Of a stretch of 64,000 nucleotides of DNA, positions 37,346 to 47,790 are shown piece by piece (position 1 is the first letter of the stretch; each line of letters starts with the position of its first letter). Source of the DNA: Prorocentrum cordatum. Its lineage: Eukaryota > Sar > Dinophyceae > Prorocentrales > Prorocentraceae. Under the pieces are notes generated by a model that saw only the letters and a list, made by a program, of their open reading frames with translations, had not been told where the DNA came from and did not search any database. Position numbers and translations under genes: made by a program. Location of the stretch: positions 62,001-126,000 of the forward strand of contig CAUYUJ010005669.1 in NCBI GenBank assembly GCA_963575745.1. The letters run 5' to 3'.

Positions 37346-38370
37346 ATGATGGGGATGAGAGGAGGAGGGAGGGGGCAGTGTGAGGAAGGACGCGGGGCGC
37401 TCTCTCTTCAAAACAAGGGCCAAACACCACACGATGGTTGGGAAAAAGGACACCGCACCCTCTCCTCCTCTCCTCCTTCCAGACTCACCATCACCAATAC
37501 ACCGCCATCATCACGAGCATCATCACATCAAGGCCATCGGCCAGCACTGGCATCATCATCGCCACCATCACCCTAGCCATTCTGGCCCTAGCACTTGCTG
37601 GACCGTGGCTTCTAACCCTCACATGAATCGCGGCTTCGGGCGCTTGAAATGCTTTGCTTGGTCGCATCGAGTGGGTGGCTCGACAGATTGAGGGTAGCAG
37701 GCGGGCGCATCTATGCATTAGTCAGTCCGCTGATGCCACGAAGTTCAAGTACCGATCCGTGCCGCCTCGCCTGTGCTGCGAGCTCAGCTTTGCGAACAGC
37801 TTGAGCATCTTCGAGGGCTGCTTGCTTCGCTTGTTGCTGTGCATCGTGGGCCCTGGTTGTCGTCTGGGATTGCGGCGGTTGCCTTCTGGCTCCAGCCTGT
37901 TCGCTTCGGTGGTGCCGTTGTCCTTCCTGGGCGTCCTGGTCCCCGTGATCATCGACCCGATCCTCCTGACGACAACGATGATGGCGTTGACCCTGGCCCT
38001 GGCGGCCGTCGAGCTCCACGGCCTCCCCACCGCCCACTCGACCTGTGGCACCTCGGTGACGGTGACCCCGGGTCCTCCAGCAAGTGGCCGAAGTATCACG
38101 GTTGTGCTCTACCTCTGGTCCCTAAGTGTCCGGGACTTGCTGGGGCTCTCGTTGTTGCTGCCCTAGGCCGCAGCGCCAGAATCTCCGCAGCGCCAGAATC
38201 TCAGAAGAGCGTCGTTGCAAGTCAGTGTTGCCTTTTTGTTGGAGCGTATTGTGGTGCGGGGCGCATTGGCTGCTAAAGCCCGTCACCTCCGAGCTTGCCT
38301 TCTTTCTCGTTCTGGCCTGTGTGCTCTCGCTGCTGAGCGGCGGTAGTCCAAGACGTGGCGTGCAGAGCTA
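37346..38370. other. Region with competing frames, no firm gene
   Basis: On the minus strand 38,037-37,711 encodes a Gln/Ala/Glu/Arg-rich helix-like segment (QQAKQAALEDAQAVRKAEL). Other frames on both strands are also open because the DNA is GC-rich. I cannot decide between them. Confidence 0.25.
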
Positions 38371-38560
38371 GTGCAGCAGATTCGTCAGATGGCTGGTTGC
38401 GTGGGCGACCTTGAGTGGCACACCTCTCTCTTTCAGATGCACATTGCTACTTCTGTTGTGCAGCAACACACTCAGATGATTGGTTCGATTATCGCTGAGC
38501 TTCGTGCCTCTTCGTCTGAGACCGCAGTGAAGCTGTGTTCATCATTGCGCTTCCTGTCGT
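38371..38560 (+). CDS. Weak plus-strand exon candidate
   Basis: The frame reads QQIRQMAGCVGDLEWHTSLF, QMHIATSVVQQHTQMIGSII and AELRASSSE with balanced composition, between repeats on both sides. It turns into a pyrimidine-rich frame at 38,550. No domain is recognised. Confidence 0.25.
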
Positions 38561-38820
38561 TTTGCCTCTTTTCTTCTTGTCTCGTCGTTTTGTCGCCTCC
38601 CCTTCCTTTTTCCCGTCCCCTCGCGTTGTCGTTTCTGCTCTTTTGGGTTGCCGTTTCTTCCCCCGCGGCCCCGCCGTCCTCTTCTTCTTTCCCTCGTCGT
38701 CCTTTATGGGCCGTCCCCACGGGGGTGGGCCCCTCGCTCTCCGAGACCACTTCCTGGGTCTCGGAGAGCGGTTGCTCTTTCCGGTGTTTGTTGATGGCGC
38801 GATGTGCGGCAGCACTGTTC

Positions 38821-38950
38821 CACTATCATCACCACCATCATCATCACCACTATCAGCATCATCACGATTCCCATCATCATTGTCCTCCTCATCAACATCG
38901 TCATCACCATCGCACACACACACACACGCGCATGCACACTCGCACGCACA
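38821..38950 (+). repeat. (CAT)n and (CA)n microsatellite
   Basis: CAT/CAC trinucleotides to about 38,912, then ACACAC and a GCACAC-type tract. Confidence 0.9.
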
Positions 38951-39649
38951 CTCCTGAGTCCCGAGTTCGGAGGAAGGCTACAGCGGGAGCCTCGTTTGTG
39001 AGCGACTCGCAAGGAAGTCTCGTGCGGGAGTCCCGCCCTATGGGTTGTCTTCTGGCTCCTCGGGCCCCCGATACGGAGAAAGTCTCGAGCTGGAACTTCT
39101 GTTTCATGGGGTCCCCACCTCATGTTGGTAAGCCCAGCGGGGTATCGGAACCTTGTATCTGTCGTCACGTTTGGGACCCTGAGGCCTGAGCGTTGAGGAG
39201 TTCTCGAGCGGGATCATCGTTCCTGAATAAATCGCGAGGAAGCCTCGATTTGGAGCCAGAGGAAAAGGAGGTGAAAGATGATGAGGAGGAGGCGGAGGCG
39301 GAGGCGGAGGCGGAGGAGGAAGAGAAGGAGGAAGAGGCACAGCGCGGGGCGGGAGGAGGGCTTCCTCCAGGGCGAGATGGGACAAGTGATAACGGGACAG
39401 GAAAACAACTTGTGCCATCACAAGGACGACGATGAGGGGTACTTTCAGACTTGTCAGGTTTTCATGCGGGGTCCTACCGCCGGAGTATTTCCCCATATCC
39501 TTGGACGTTTTTTTGTTATTCGTGTGACGCCTCCGCCCTTCCACACAATTTCTTCACTGCTTCCTTCTCCTCCTCCTTCTTCTCCTTCTCGTCCTCATTT
39601 CCTTTTCTTCTTTGCTCATTCCCCCCTTTCTCGCACACTCATAGTCATG
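38951..39649. other. Gene-free stretch
   Basis: Contains a short (GGC/GGA) purine tract at 39,270-39,345 and a pyrimidine tract at 39,555-39,640. No gene seen. Confidence 0.35.
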
Positions 39650-39990
39650 CATTATTCATACGTAGACCCATTCGTGTTCTGACTCACTCATACTGAGGCC
39701 CACTTAGGCTCAGACTCGCTCATACCCGAACCCACTCATACTCAGACTCACTCGCGCTCAGGTCATTCATAGTCGGACTCATTCACACCTAAAGGCAGCC
39801 GCATTCATATTCGCTCACACGCAGGATCGTTCACATTCAGAGTCAGAGTCACGCTTAGAGTCTTCTCGCTCTCTTCTTTAAAGATATCGCTCACACCCAT
39901 CTTGAAAGCCATTCACACCGCGACCCATTCAATTTCAAACTTGCTCACGCTCATGCTCATCGACATTAACATTTCACTCACACAGACTCG
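39650..39990 (+). repeat. Degenerate short repeat of CTCATACTCAGACTCACT type
   Basis: Many variants of TCATACTCAGACTCACTC and TCACACTCA at 12-24 base spacing, with a base change every few units. Confidence 0.75.
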
Positions 39991-40525
39991 TTTTCAATTT
40001 TGGTGGTCCCGTAGTCACCGCGACATCGCAGGCGTGGCGCTCAGGCACCCCAGCGGGGAACCATCAGGGGTGCCCGCGTTCGTGCCAAAAGTGCAGGGGT
40101 CTCTCAAGCGGTTTGTCTGCTTGGTTGCTTAGGTGGTCGAGGCCAGCCAGAATCTCGAGAAGGAGGAGATCGCCTGCTGCTTCGCTGGACGCGGAGCGCG
40201 CGCGGCCATGAAAAGGTTTCTCTCGGAGCGGCACGGGCTTTGATGGCAAGATAGATCATCGCGTTCGGTAGGTGGTGGTCTCGCAGTCGGAATCGCCCAC
40301 GCTGGCGCCCGAACTTCAGAAGAAAGAGGCCGGCGGCGGCCAAGGCAAGGTTCCACGCCGCGGGGGGGGGGGGGGGCGGCGCAGCGACGCGCCCATGGGC
40401 GCCAGGAGGAGCAGGATCAAGGGGTTGTCGGTATATGCCGTTCTCTCCGGTGCAAAAGTGCGCGCTCGCGGCAGCGGGCCCCTGTCGGGGGCGGGGCCTC
40501 CGACCTCATCGCACATTCTCAGCAG
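39991..40525. other. Gene-free stretch before the 40.5-kb exon
   Basis: Includes a G12-13 run at about 40,364-40,376. Frames are open on both strands without motifs. Confidence 0.3.
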
Positions 40526-40770
40526 ATGCAGAGCCGCGCTTCGCGGCGCGGCCGAGTGGGGGGAGCTGGAGCAGCGCGTCGTCATCAGCACTAACAACAT
40601 CGCCCATAAGAAATTCAAGATGGAGGGTGATTTCCTGAAAACGCGCATCGGGCGACTTGCCTGGCTGCAAAACATGATCAAACACGGTGGCGCGCACGTG
40701 CAGATCCTCTCTACCACGCTCGGTCATGTGATCTGCGACGTAGACTTGTTTCTTCTGCGGGGCGGTTTCG
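40526..40770 (+). CDS. Probable exon of an unknown gene
   Basis: After CATTCTCAG the plus-strand frame encodes WGELEQRVVISTNNIAHKKF, MEGDFLKTRIGRLAWLQNMI and TLGHVICDVDLFLLRGG with strong G/C third positions. No family is recognised. A minus-strand frame over the same bases (FDHVLQPGKSPDARFQEITL) is also open, so the strand is not certain. Confidence 0.35.
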
Positions 40771-41095
40771 CATCCAAACATCAGGACGCACAGTGTTGTA
40801 CTCGGGTGCCCCAGCGCTTCCCCTTCCACCGACGTCGCCAAGCCCCGCGCGTTGTTCTTCGCGGAGGAGGAGGACGGGGGCCCGAGGAGTCGCGCCGCGC
40901 CGGGGAGACGGGACACATGCACGTACTGAACTGCTCAGTGACGGCACGGCACGCGGTGCGCAATGGCGCAGTCGCAGGCAGCCCATGGCGCGCGTCGCTA
41001 ACGCGAAAGGCGGGCGCGCGGCAGACGCCGCATCGGGCGCGTCCTCACCGTCGCGAGCGCGCGTACTTTGCGCGACGGTGCGCTCCGCGATCGAG

Positions 41096-41809
41096 CTAGC
41101 GCAGCGCGCCATGCAGCAGCCAGCGCGCGCAGTAACTACTGCCCGAGTGGCAGAGGCCGCCGAGGACAAGATGCTTGCGCCGAAAAGCTTGGAACGTCCC
41201 GCACGCTTCGAAGAGCAGCCATCCTTCGCCGTCTTCCTCAAACATGCTGAGGTTCACATCCGGCCACGCCTGCTTCCGTGTTGTCATATCCGCGATATGC
41301 AAAGAGCCGGACATGGCCCGCGCGAGTGGAGGCCAAAGCGCAGCAGCAGCGTCGGCCGCATCGACCCAGGAGCTCGCCAAGCCGCCCAACTGCGCCCGCG
41401 AGGAGCGAGCGATCCAGGTCGAGACGAAAATCGCAAGCAGCACAAGGGCCACGCCGACCAGACCCTGGACGAAGACGAGTACGTGGACGTCGGCAACATG
41501 AAGGCCATCGTTCATCAGCTCGGAAATCGCGCCCGCACACTCAAGCTCGCAGGGATGATCAGCGTTATCATGGACCGCAGGCACGCATGCGCGGTGGAAT
41601 GCTACTCGGCGCTCCAGAGGTACATGACGGCACAGAAGGAGCGCGAGGGAGAGCAAGGCGCGCCGGCATGCCAGAGAGCTTTCGCGGTTCTCGACATTTT
41701 GAGCAACTACTCCTGCGAGGAGAACTTACCGAGACGGGTCGCCTGCACTCACGCGATCATGGAGGCGCTGACGGAGACGGAGCCCAAGGTGGATTCTCTC
41801 AAACACTGA
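41096..41809 (+). CDS. Probable terminal exon of an unknown gene; strand conflict at its start
   Basis: From about 41,440 to TGA at 41,807 the plus frame is convincing: DEDEYVDVGNMKAIVHQLGN, RARTLKLAGMISVIMDRRHA, CYSALQRYMTAQKEREGEQG, VLDILSNYSCEENLPRRVAC. It looks like a soluble alpha-helical protein. Between 41,096 and 41,440 the same plus frame is Arg-rich and less convincing, while the minus strand (41,656-41,096) encodes a possible membrane segment (GLVGVALVLLAIFVSTWIA) and MFEEDGEGWLLFEACG. Either two genes overlap or one of these is spurious. Confidence 0.4.
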   Translation, partial: LAQRAMQQPARAVTTARVAEAAEDKMLAPKSLERPARFEEQPSFAVFLKHAEVHIRPRLLPCCHIRDMQRAGHGPREWRPKRSSSVGRIDPGARQAAQLRPRGASDPGRDENRKQHKGHADQTLDEDEYVDVGNMKAIVHQLGNRARTLKLAGMISVIMDRRHACAVECYSALQRYMTAQKEREGEQGAPACQRAFAVLDILSNYSCEENLPRRVACTHAIMEALTETEPKVDSLKH

Positions 41810-42161
41810 ATCCGCGCGAGACTCCCACCACCACCCTCGCCACGGAAGGTTAAGCAGGGATCTTTTCGGACCAGAAGTCGTCGTGGCGAGATCGCTTGTG
41901 ATTCCTGCGTTCTCTGGAGCACGCTTTCCAGAGCACCTTGGCATTGTCATTCCCCCCGCCTCGCGGCCAAGGGGCCGCTCAGTCCCCCCGTGCGGCCCGC
42001 GCGGGTCCTCAAAAGGGGGGGCACTTCGCCAAACGCTCACTTCGAGCGCAGCTGGCCTCACCCACGTGAAAGGTCTCGAGGGAGGGACACAGCGAAGCTG
42101 CCCCAAGCCCAGTGTCGAACAGTTCGGCAGTATGCGAGGCGATTGGCATTGATGGAAGGAA

Positions 42162-42189
42162 CGAGCTCCTCCTCCTCCTCCTCCTCCTC

Positions 42190-42222
<33 letters not shown>

Positions 42223-42335
42223 TCCCCCCCCCTTCCGCCCAATGTCCTTCCGCAACGATCCTCCTCCTCCTCCCTCCTCCTCTCCTCCTCCTCCTCCTCC
42301 TCCTCCTCCTCCTCCTCCTCCTCCTCCTCCTCCTC
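42162..42335 (+). repeat. (TCC)n microsatellite, two blocks
   Basis: TCC tracts at 42,168-42,212 and 42,260-42,335 with a C-rich block between them. Serine, leucine, proline and glutamate frames are artefacts. Confidence 0.9.
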
Positions 42336-42359
42336 CCAATGTCGGGCATGGGGCGACTC

Positions 42360-42699
42360 AGCGCGCCGCGGGTCGACGTTGCGAGGATGCCGCGAGCGAG
42401 AGCCTTGGGCTGGGACGCGCCCAGTGCGCCCTGGCGCGCGCCCCGGAAATGGTCCCTGGGGGCTCCGCGGGGCCTGACCTCCTCGCGCGCCTGGCGTCGA
42501 CTTTGCGAGTTCGTCTCGAGCGAGAGCCCTGCTGGGACACGCTCCCTGCGCCCTGGCGCGCGCCCCGGAAAGCCGGAAATGGTCCCTGGAGGCGCGGCGG
42601 GGCCTGACCTCCTCGCACGCATGGGGTCGTTTTCGCGAGGATGTGTCTCTCTCTCTCTCTCTCTTTTTTTTCTCTCTCTCTCTCTCTCTCTCCCTCTCT

Positions 42700-42730
<31 letters not shown>

Positions 42731-42860
42731 AGGGAGAGAGAGAGAGAGAGCCGTGCTGGGACACGCCCGGCGCGCTCCCCGGAAACGGTCCATGGGGGCG
42801 CGGCGAAGCCTGACCTCTTTCGCGCGTCGGGGGGGAGGACGACGCGAGTTCCACAACAAA
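42360..42860 (+). repeat. Tandem repeat, unit about 120 bp, three to four copies
   Basis: GGGACACGCCC, GCGCGCCCCGGAAATGGTCC and GGCCTGACCTCCTCGCGCG recur at about 42,413, 42,535 and 42,758. The third copy is separated from the second by the TC/GA palindrome. Confidence 0.75.
42646..42750. repeat. (TC)n-(GA)n palindrome centred on TCTAGA
   Basis: About 52 bases of TC repeat (with a T9 interruption) run directly into about 50 bases of GA repeat around position 42,699/42,700, forming an imperfect long palindrome able to fold as a hairpin or triplex. Confidence 0.85.
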
Positions 42861-42878
42861 TCCTTCGAATTAGCACGC

Positions 42879-42880
<2 letters not shown>

Positions 42881-42907
<27 letters not shown>
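42881..42907 (+). repeat. G27 homopolymer
   Basis: Twenty-seven consecutive G on the plus strand, the longest run in the window; the length may be affected by sequencing error. Confidence 0.9.
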
Positions 42908-42911
<4 letters not shown>

Positions 42912-43560
42912 CTGGGCCTCTTCGCGCCCAGACTGCTTGGATCCCTCGAGCGGCGTGCTTGTCTTGGCCCGCCTATACTTTTGGTTTTAGGGGCAGGTTG
43001 CGAGGATGTCGTGGGGGAGCGCGCTGGCTCCAGCACCCCAAGGAGCAGGCGCCAGGGAGCAGATGCCGAAGACGTCTCAAGCGAAGCGCTGGCTTAACCC
43101 CCTAGAAGGGGGAGCCGCCGAGGGGTAGGCCACTTGCCCGTTTGATGCCAGATTGTGGGGACGTCTCGAGCGAGGCGCTTGTTTTGCACTTCGGGCTCCT
43201 GTCCATGCAGAGCGCCATGATCACGTGAATGTGGGAAAAACGACCGCCGCCAGGGAGGAGCAGGGAGGACGGAGGAATAATTCGGAGGGCGCAAGAGAAG
43301 GGAGGAGGGAGGAAGAGAGCGAATGGGGCCACGGCGAGGAGGAAGAGGAAGGAGAAGGGAGGGGGCCGCCAGAAAGGGGGGGCACTTGCCAGGGAGGAAC
43401 ACGGAGGACGGAGGAGGAGGGAGGACGAGGAGGAGGAGGAAGGAGGAGGACGCAGCAGGAGGGAGAACGACGGCCGCCAGTGAGGATGAAAGAGGACGGA
43501 GGAGGACCCAGGAAGAGGGAAACGGAAGGAAGGAGGGAAAGTAGGGACGGGGTAAGACGA
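42908..43560 (+). repeat. Spacer then (GGA)n-type purine-rich region
   Basis: 42,908-43,245 has no gene. 43,246-43,560 is purine-rich with GGAGGA, GGGAGGAACACGGAGGACGG and similar units. Confidence 0.7.
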
Positions 43561-45401
43561 GGAGGAAGAGGAAGAATGGGGGAGGGACCTGCTTACTCCC
43601 TCTTTGTGAGTCGTCGTCGCCATCGTCGTCGTACCTGTCGGACACTTTTGCTCACTCTCGCAGCCAGACGCTCACAGCCAGACACTCACAACGGAACGTG
43701 CCAGGAAATGAGATGCACATATGGGGATATCCGCGTCGAGTAAGTGACGGACCTGATGAGGGCCCCAATGTGCTAGGATGTTCGGCGCCTTGTTCACAAG
43801 GTGTGGATCCTCCTTCTCTTTCTGCCGGTGCCGCTCCGCACAACTCCCCCCATTCTCGGGCGGACATCATGTTCCCTCGAGCGCTCCACCAGAAGCAGCC
43901 CCGAGCACCGGACGCGGGCTCCCATGCGCTTCGGCCCTAGGCGGCCCCAGGGGCAGCGACGGGAGAGGGCTGGCTCAGGGCATGGGGGGCCATCGACCCC
44001 GAAATCTCTAAGCTGGAGTGGTGGGTCTGGCGCAGATGGGTCGACGGCGAGAAGTGCAATCGCTCATGATTTGCGCGCTGTCACGTGCAGCCGTGGGCTA
44101 TTATTGCGGGGTGCGCGAACTACCTGCACGGGCGACAGCTGCTGCGTGTAAGAAATGATGCACAACTGTATCCACGCGCAACTATTTCATCCTTCGCGCA
44201 AGCTATTGCATCCAGGCGCCAACTATGTATTGTAAGTACTATTGCACACCTCTCCGCGGACCCATCTGCGCCTCGACTACTCCGGCTCAAAAAAATCGCA
44301 CACTCACCGCCACCGATCGGGGCCAAGGCGCTCCACTACGCCCAGGAGCGTCTGGCCTCGCTGCGTCGAGGTCCTATTGCCGACCGGTCGGCGACGCCCG
44401 ATCGTTTCTACGCGAGAATCGGGCAGATCCCCCTGAGGGAATAATATCCCCAAATAGTCAAACAAATAGCCCGGTGACGACTTGTCGTGCCATGCTAAAA
44501 TTGATACGATGATAGTATGTCCATCGTCTTCTGCACGTTGGCGAATCGAACATCCAATACACTCTGGTGGAAAACATGCTACGCCGCGTGGCACCACCGT
44601 TGCCGGCAGCGCGTGCTATCACGTTCAAACCGAGGCGTCCTTATGTGGCGATGTGGTTTGTGCAATGCGCAGTCGCAATATCATCGTGGAGTTGATGGCG
44701 CGGCGCTGCGACTGGGTTTGCGCGCAGCAGTAGCACTTCGACGAGCACCCTCCGGAACACCGCCACCGGCCCTGCAGATTCAGGATTTTGTGTTTTCAGT
44801 TTTGCCCCGCACATCCACAAACGCCGCCCTCTTTGTGGCCGTGGCCCGTTTCCGCCATGCCCGTGTTCCTCGTTCTTCTGCCCCGCGGGTTTCGGGGCGT
44901 TCTGGCCGCCACGTTCGGGATCGGCGCGGGGAGCGCGCGCAGCGCTTCGCGCGCTCTCAGCGGGCTCGCCGACGGCGGGCGCCCCAGCGGCGCTGGGCGC
45001 AGCGAGCGGCGCCGTCGCCGGATCCGAGCTGCGGGCGCCGCCACCGCGGCCGCGCCGAAGGAATGCGATGCGCCGTTCTCATCGGGGGTGGACAGACCTC
45101 CTGCCCTGACACGTCGATCAGCGAATTGGCCGTTTTCGGTTCGCGAGAGGGCGTCGCGGCCGTCATTTTTGCGGGTCCAGGTCCGTCGGTTTCGGTCCCG
45201 GGCCGCTCTCATTAAAAGGGAGGTTTGTTAAAGGGAGGTTTGTCCACCGCCGATCTCAGGCGCCGCCCGCGAGACCGCGGATCAGCAACAGCTTGGGGGC
45301 GGGGGGGAGACATGGCTGCGCCAGGAGCTCGCTGAAAGGGAATACCTAGCCCCGCGAGCGCGCTTTGCACGCTGCTCCACCAGGTGGGCACGAGGAAAAG
45401 G
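43561..45401. other. Gene-free stretch, GC-rich
   Basis: Several frames are open on both strands, notably an Arg/Ala-rich plus frame at 44,840-45,200. None has a motif or splice context. 45,215-45,240 contains a short direct repeat (AAAGGGAGGTTTGT twice). Confidence 0.3.
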
Positions 45402-45423
45402 CTGGAGCCAAAATGGCCACAGG
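45402..45423 (-). promoter_or_regulatory. Spliced-leader relic without an identified gene
   Basis: On the minus strand GTGGCCATTTTGGCTCCAG matches GTAGCCATTTTGGCTCAAG at 17 of 19 positions. Downstream on that strand a frame reads GHFGSSLFLVPTWWSSVQSA and LAGLGIPFQRAPGAA but is short; it may be a dead retrocopy. Confidence 0.55.
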
Positions 45424-47129
45424 GAAGGAGGATGAACGCGGGGGGCGGGGCGGGGGAATGGGAGGGAGGAGGTGGGAGCAGGAGGGGGAGGAACAATAGG
45501 AACAGGATGACGACGACGTTGAGAAAGTGGACAGGGGGATGGTGAAGAAGAGGAGGACTATGTGGGAGGAAGGATGCGACGGCGACGACAGCAGCTGTCA
45601 ACCATCACTGATTTTGTTGGTGTCATTATTTCTTGGATTATCCTGCAGGCTCTTTCTGTCGTTCGCGGGGCCTTCTCATTGTCACGCCGGTGGCCCCTGG
45701 GGGCTGCTTGGGGTGATGTTCGGATGTTGGGAGCATTCAGCGTTCTTATGGGGCCGTCGTTGGCCCCCTTGGGATTCGGGGGCAGGGTTTCTTGGGGGTG
45801 TCGATCAAATATGAGGGGGCGCCTTCGAACATCGCTACCCTTCTAGAACCCCCAAAGTCGTGCACTGTGGCGCGTTTGGGCCGTCTCGAAGCCCTCGCGG
45901 GTCCTTCTTGGAGCTTTCTTGGGCCACATCGTAGCCGCGTCGAAGGCTCAGAAGCTCACCAGTAGCGGAATAGCGATCGTGCGAACATCATGGCGATCGT
46001 GGGCGTCCCCTCGGGAGGCCCCGTGGCCGACCAGAGCCGTTCGGGGGCGATCTCAACGCTTCCCAGGTGCATATCGGAGGCCATTTTGGGGGTACCTTGA
46101 AAATGAATTTCGACATGATGGAGGTAAGTTTCTTTTTGTTGGGGGACCTGGTGAGGCTATTTGGTGCGATTTGGGGTGTTCTAATTCCTCGAGCCGTTTG
46201 CCCCTTCCCCCCCCGCCTTCGCCCAGACCCACGGGTCAGGGGGTGGGGGGAGAGGAGGGCCGCTCCCCGAAGAAAAAGAATAACGAACGCCTGGATCAGA
46301 AACGCCCTATGCCTTTTTTTCCGGATGCCTTTCGGGAGGTTTTTGGGGGCCTCTCGGGGGTCTCTCGATTGTCGGGGCGTTCACTTGGGGCTCCCTGAGC
46401 GCATCTAAGGGGGCCTCTTGGTGCCCCTTCGGGGTCTCTTGGGCGCATCTTGGAGGCATCGGTGGGGCCTGTTGGCTGGGGCCTCGCGAACGCCTCTTAG
46501 GGCCGTGTTGGGGCTCTCTGCGGCCCCGGGGGCCATATTGGGGCCATCCAGGAGGTGATCGATCAAAGACGGGGGAGTTCCAGTTCCCCCCCACATGGAG
46601 GTCGAAATGTGGCCGAAACTCTGTTGCAACCAATGATGCTTGCCATGTCGCCGAGGCCATCTCAGGCGTTCCAACCCCTTGCGAAAGGCCCCGTCCAGGT
46701 CCAGGGGCGGGGGTGGTCCCGAAACGGGCGAACGGGGGTTGGAAGAGGAAGCTCGCTAAACCACTCACGCCTCAAAAAGGCCGGTGTGGTCTAGCCACGC
46801 GGAACCTTTTTATTCCACAAGCGCGAAGGTTCGAAAGCGGTTCCTGCAGAACGGCCGGCCGCACATTAGCGGCCGCCCCAGAAGGCAGCGAGGCCACCGC
46901 GCGCGGTTTTTGCGTGCCCCCGCGCGCACGAGGCCGCGTGCCTCAGACTGTCGCAGGGCCGCCTCGAAGCGTGGGCGCCGCGTGGAAATGCCATTGCGCT
47001 CCCCTGCGAGCGCCTGCCGCAATGTCGCGGCCGCCCCGCAGAGCCGCCCCGAGCGGCCTTTTGGCGGTTCCGCCTGCGCGGGGTCGCGCGCCGAGCGCTG
47101 CGCGGAACAGTGGGCAGCTGACGCGCGGG
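45424..47129. other. Gene-free stretch with GGGGCCTCTTGG-type repeats
   Basis: 45,650-46,560 contains loose repeats of the type TTGGGGGCCTCTTGGGCCG similar in flavour to 35,100-36,245. 46,800-47,130 is GC-rich with GCGCGCG runs. No gene is supported. Confidence 0.4.
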
Positions 47130-47790
47130 TCATTCTCTTGTCCAGACCAGGAAACTCGCCACGTTGGCCTTGCAGCTCGAGTGCATCCTGAGCGGTGGCT
47201 GGTTGGAGCCCCGAGTTGACATGGGTTCGGCGTCCTGGACATTGCAGGTGGCCTTACGCGCGCGTGCGCGTGGAGCATTGTGTATTGTCCAGGATAGAAA
47301 AGTAGCCGCGTTGGCTGGGGCAGTCAGGTGAACCCTTAGTTGGGGTCGCTTGGGTCTCTGAGTTCTCAAAGGGCGTGTTGGATGTGCTCTACTTTGCGCG
47401 CCGCGATAGAAGGCCCCACGTGCGCGGAGGCGCGCGCGTGACCATGGTCACCCGCGCGCGTGCGCGCGTGGAGCATTGAGTACTGCCCAGCATGGAACAA
47501 TCGCCATGCTGGCCAAGGAGCACAATTGAACCCTGTGCGTTGGCCCGTTGGACTTCGGAGTTCACATCATGTTTGTTGTATGCGTGAACATAAACAATAC
47601 AGATCCCCCTCAGCGCGAGGGCCCGCGCGGGTGATCATGGTCACATTCGCTCGTGCGTGCAGCACTGTGTATTGCACATGGATAGCATCGTAGACGCTTT
47701 GGCCTGGGAACGCAAGGGAACAACTCATTGCGGTGGCCGGTTGAACTTTCAAGGTGACATGGGTTCTGTTGCGTTGCCGAAATTCTGCGT
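47130..47790 (+). repeat. Tandem repeat, unit about 195 bp, three copies
   Basis: GTGGAGCATTGTGTATTG at about 47,269 recurs as GTGGAGCATTGAGTACTG at 47,468 and GCAGCACTGTGTATTGC at 47,659. ACCATGGTCAC at about 47,441 and ATCATGGTCAC at 47,634 precede two of them. Copies are about 60-70 percent alike. Confidence 0.7.
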
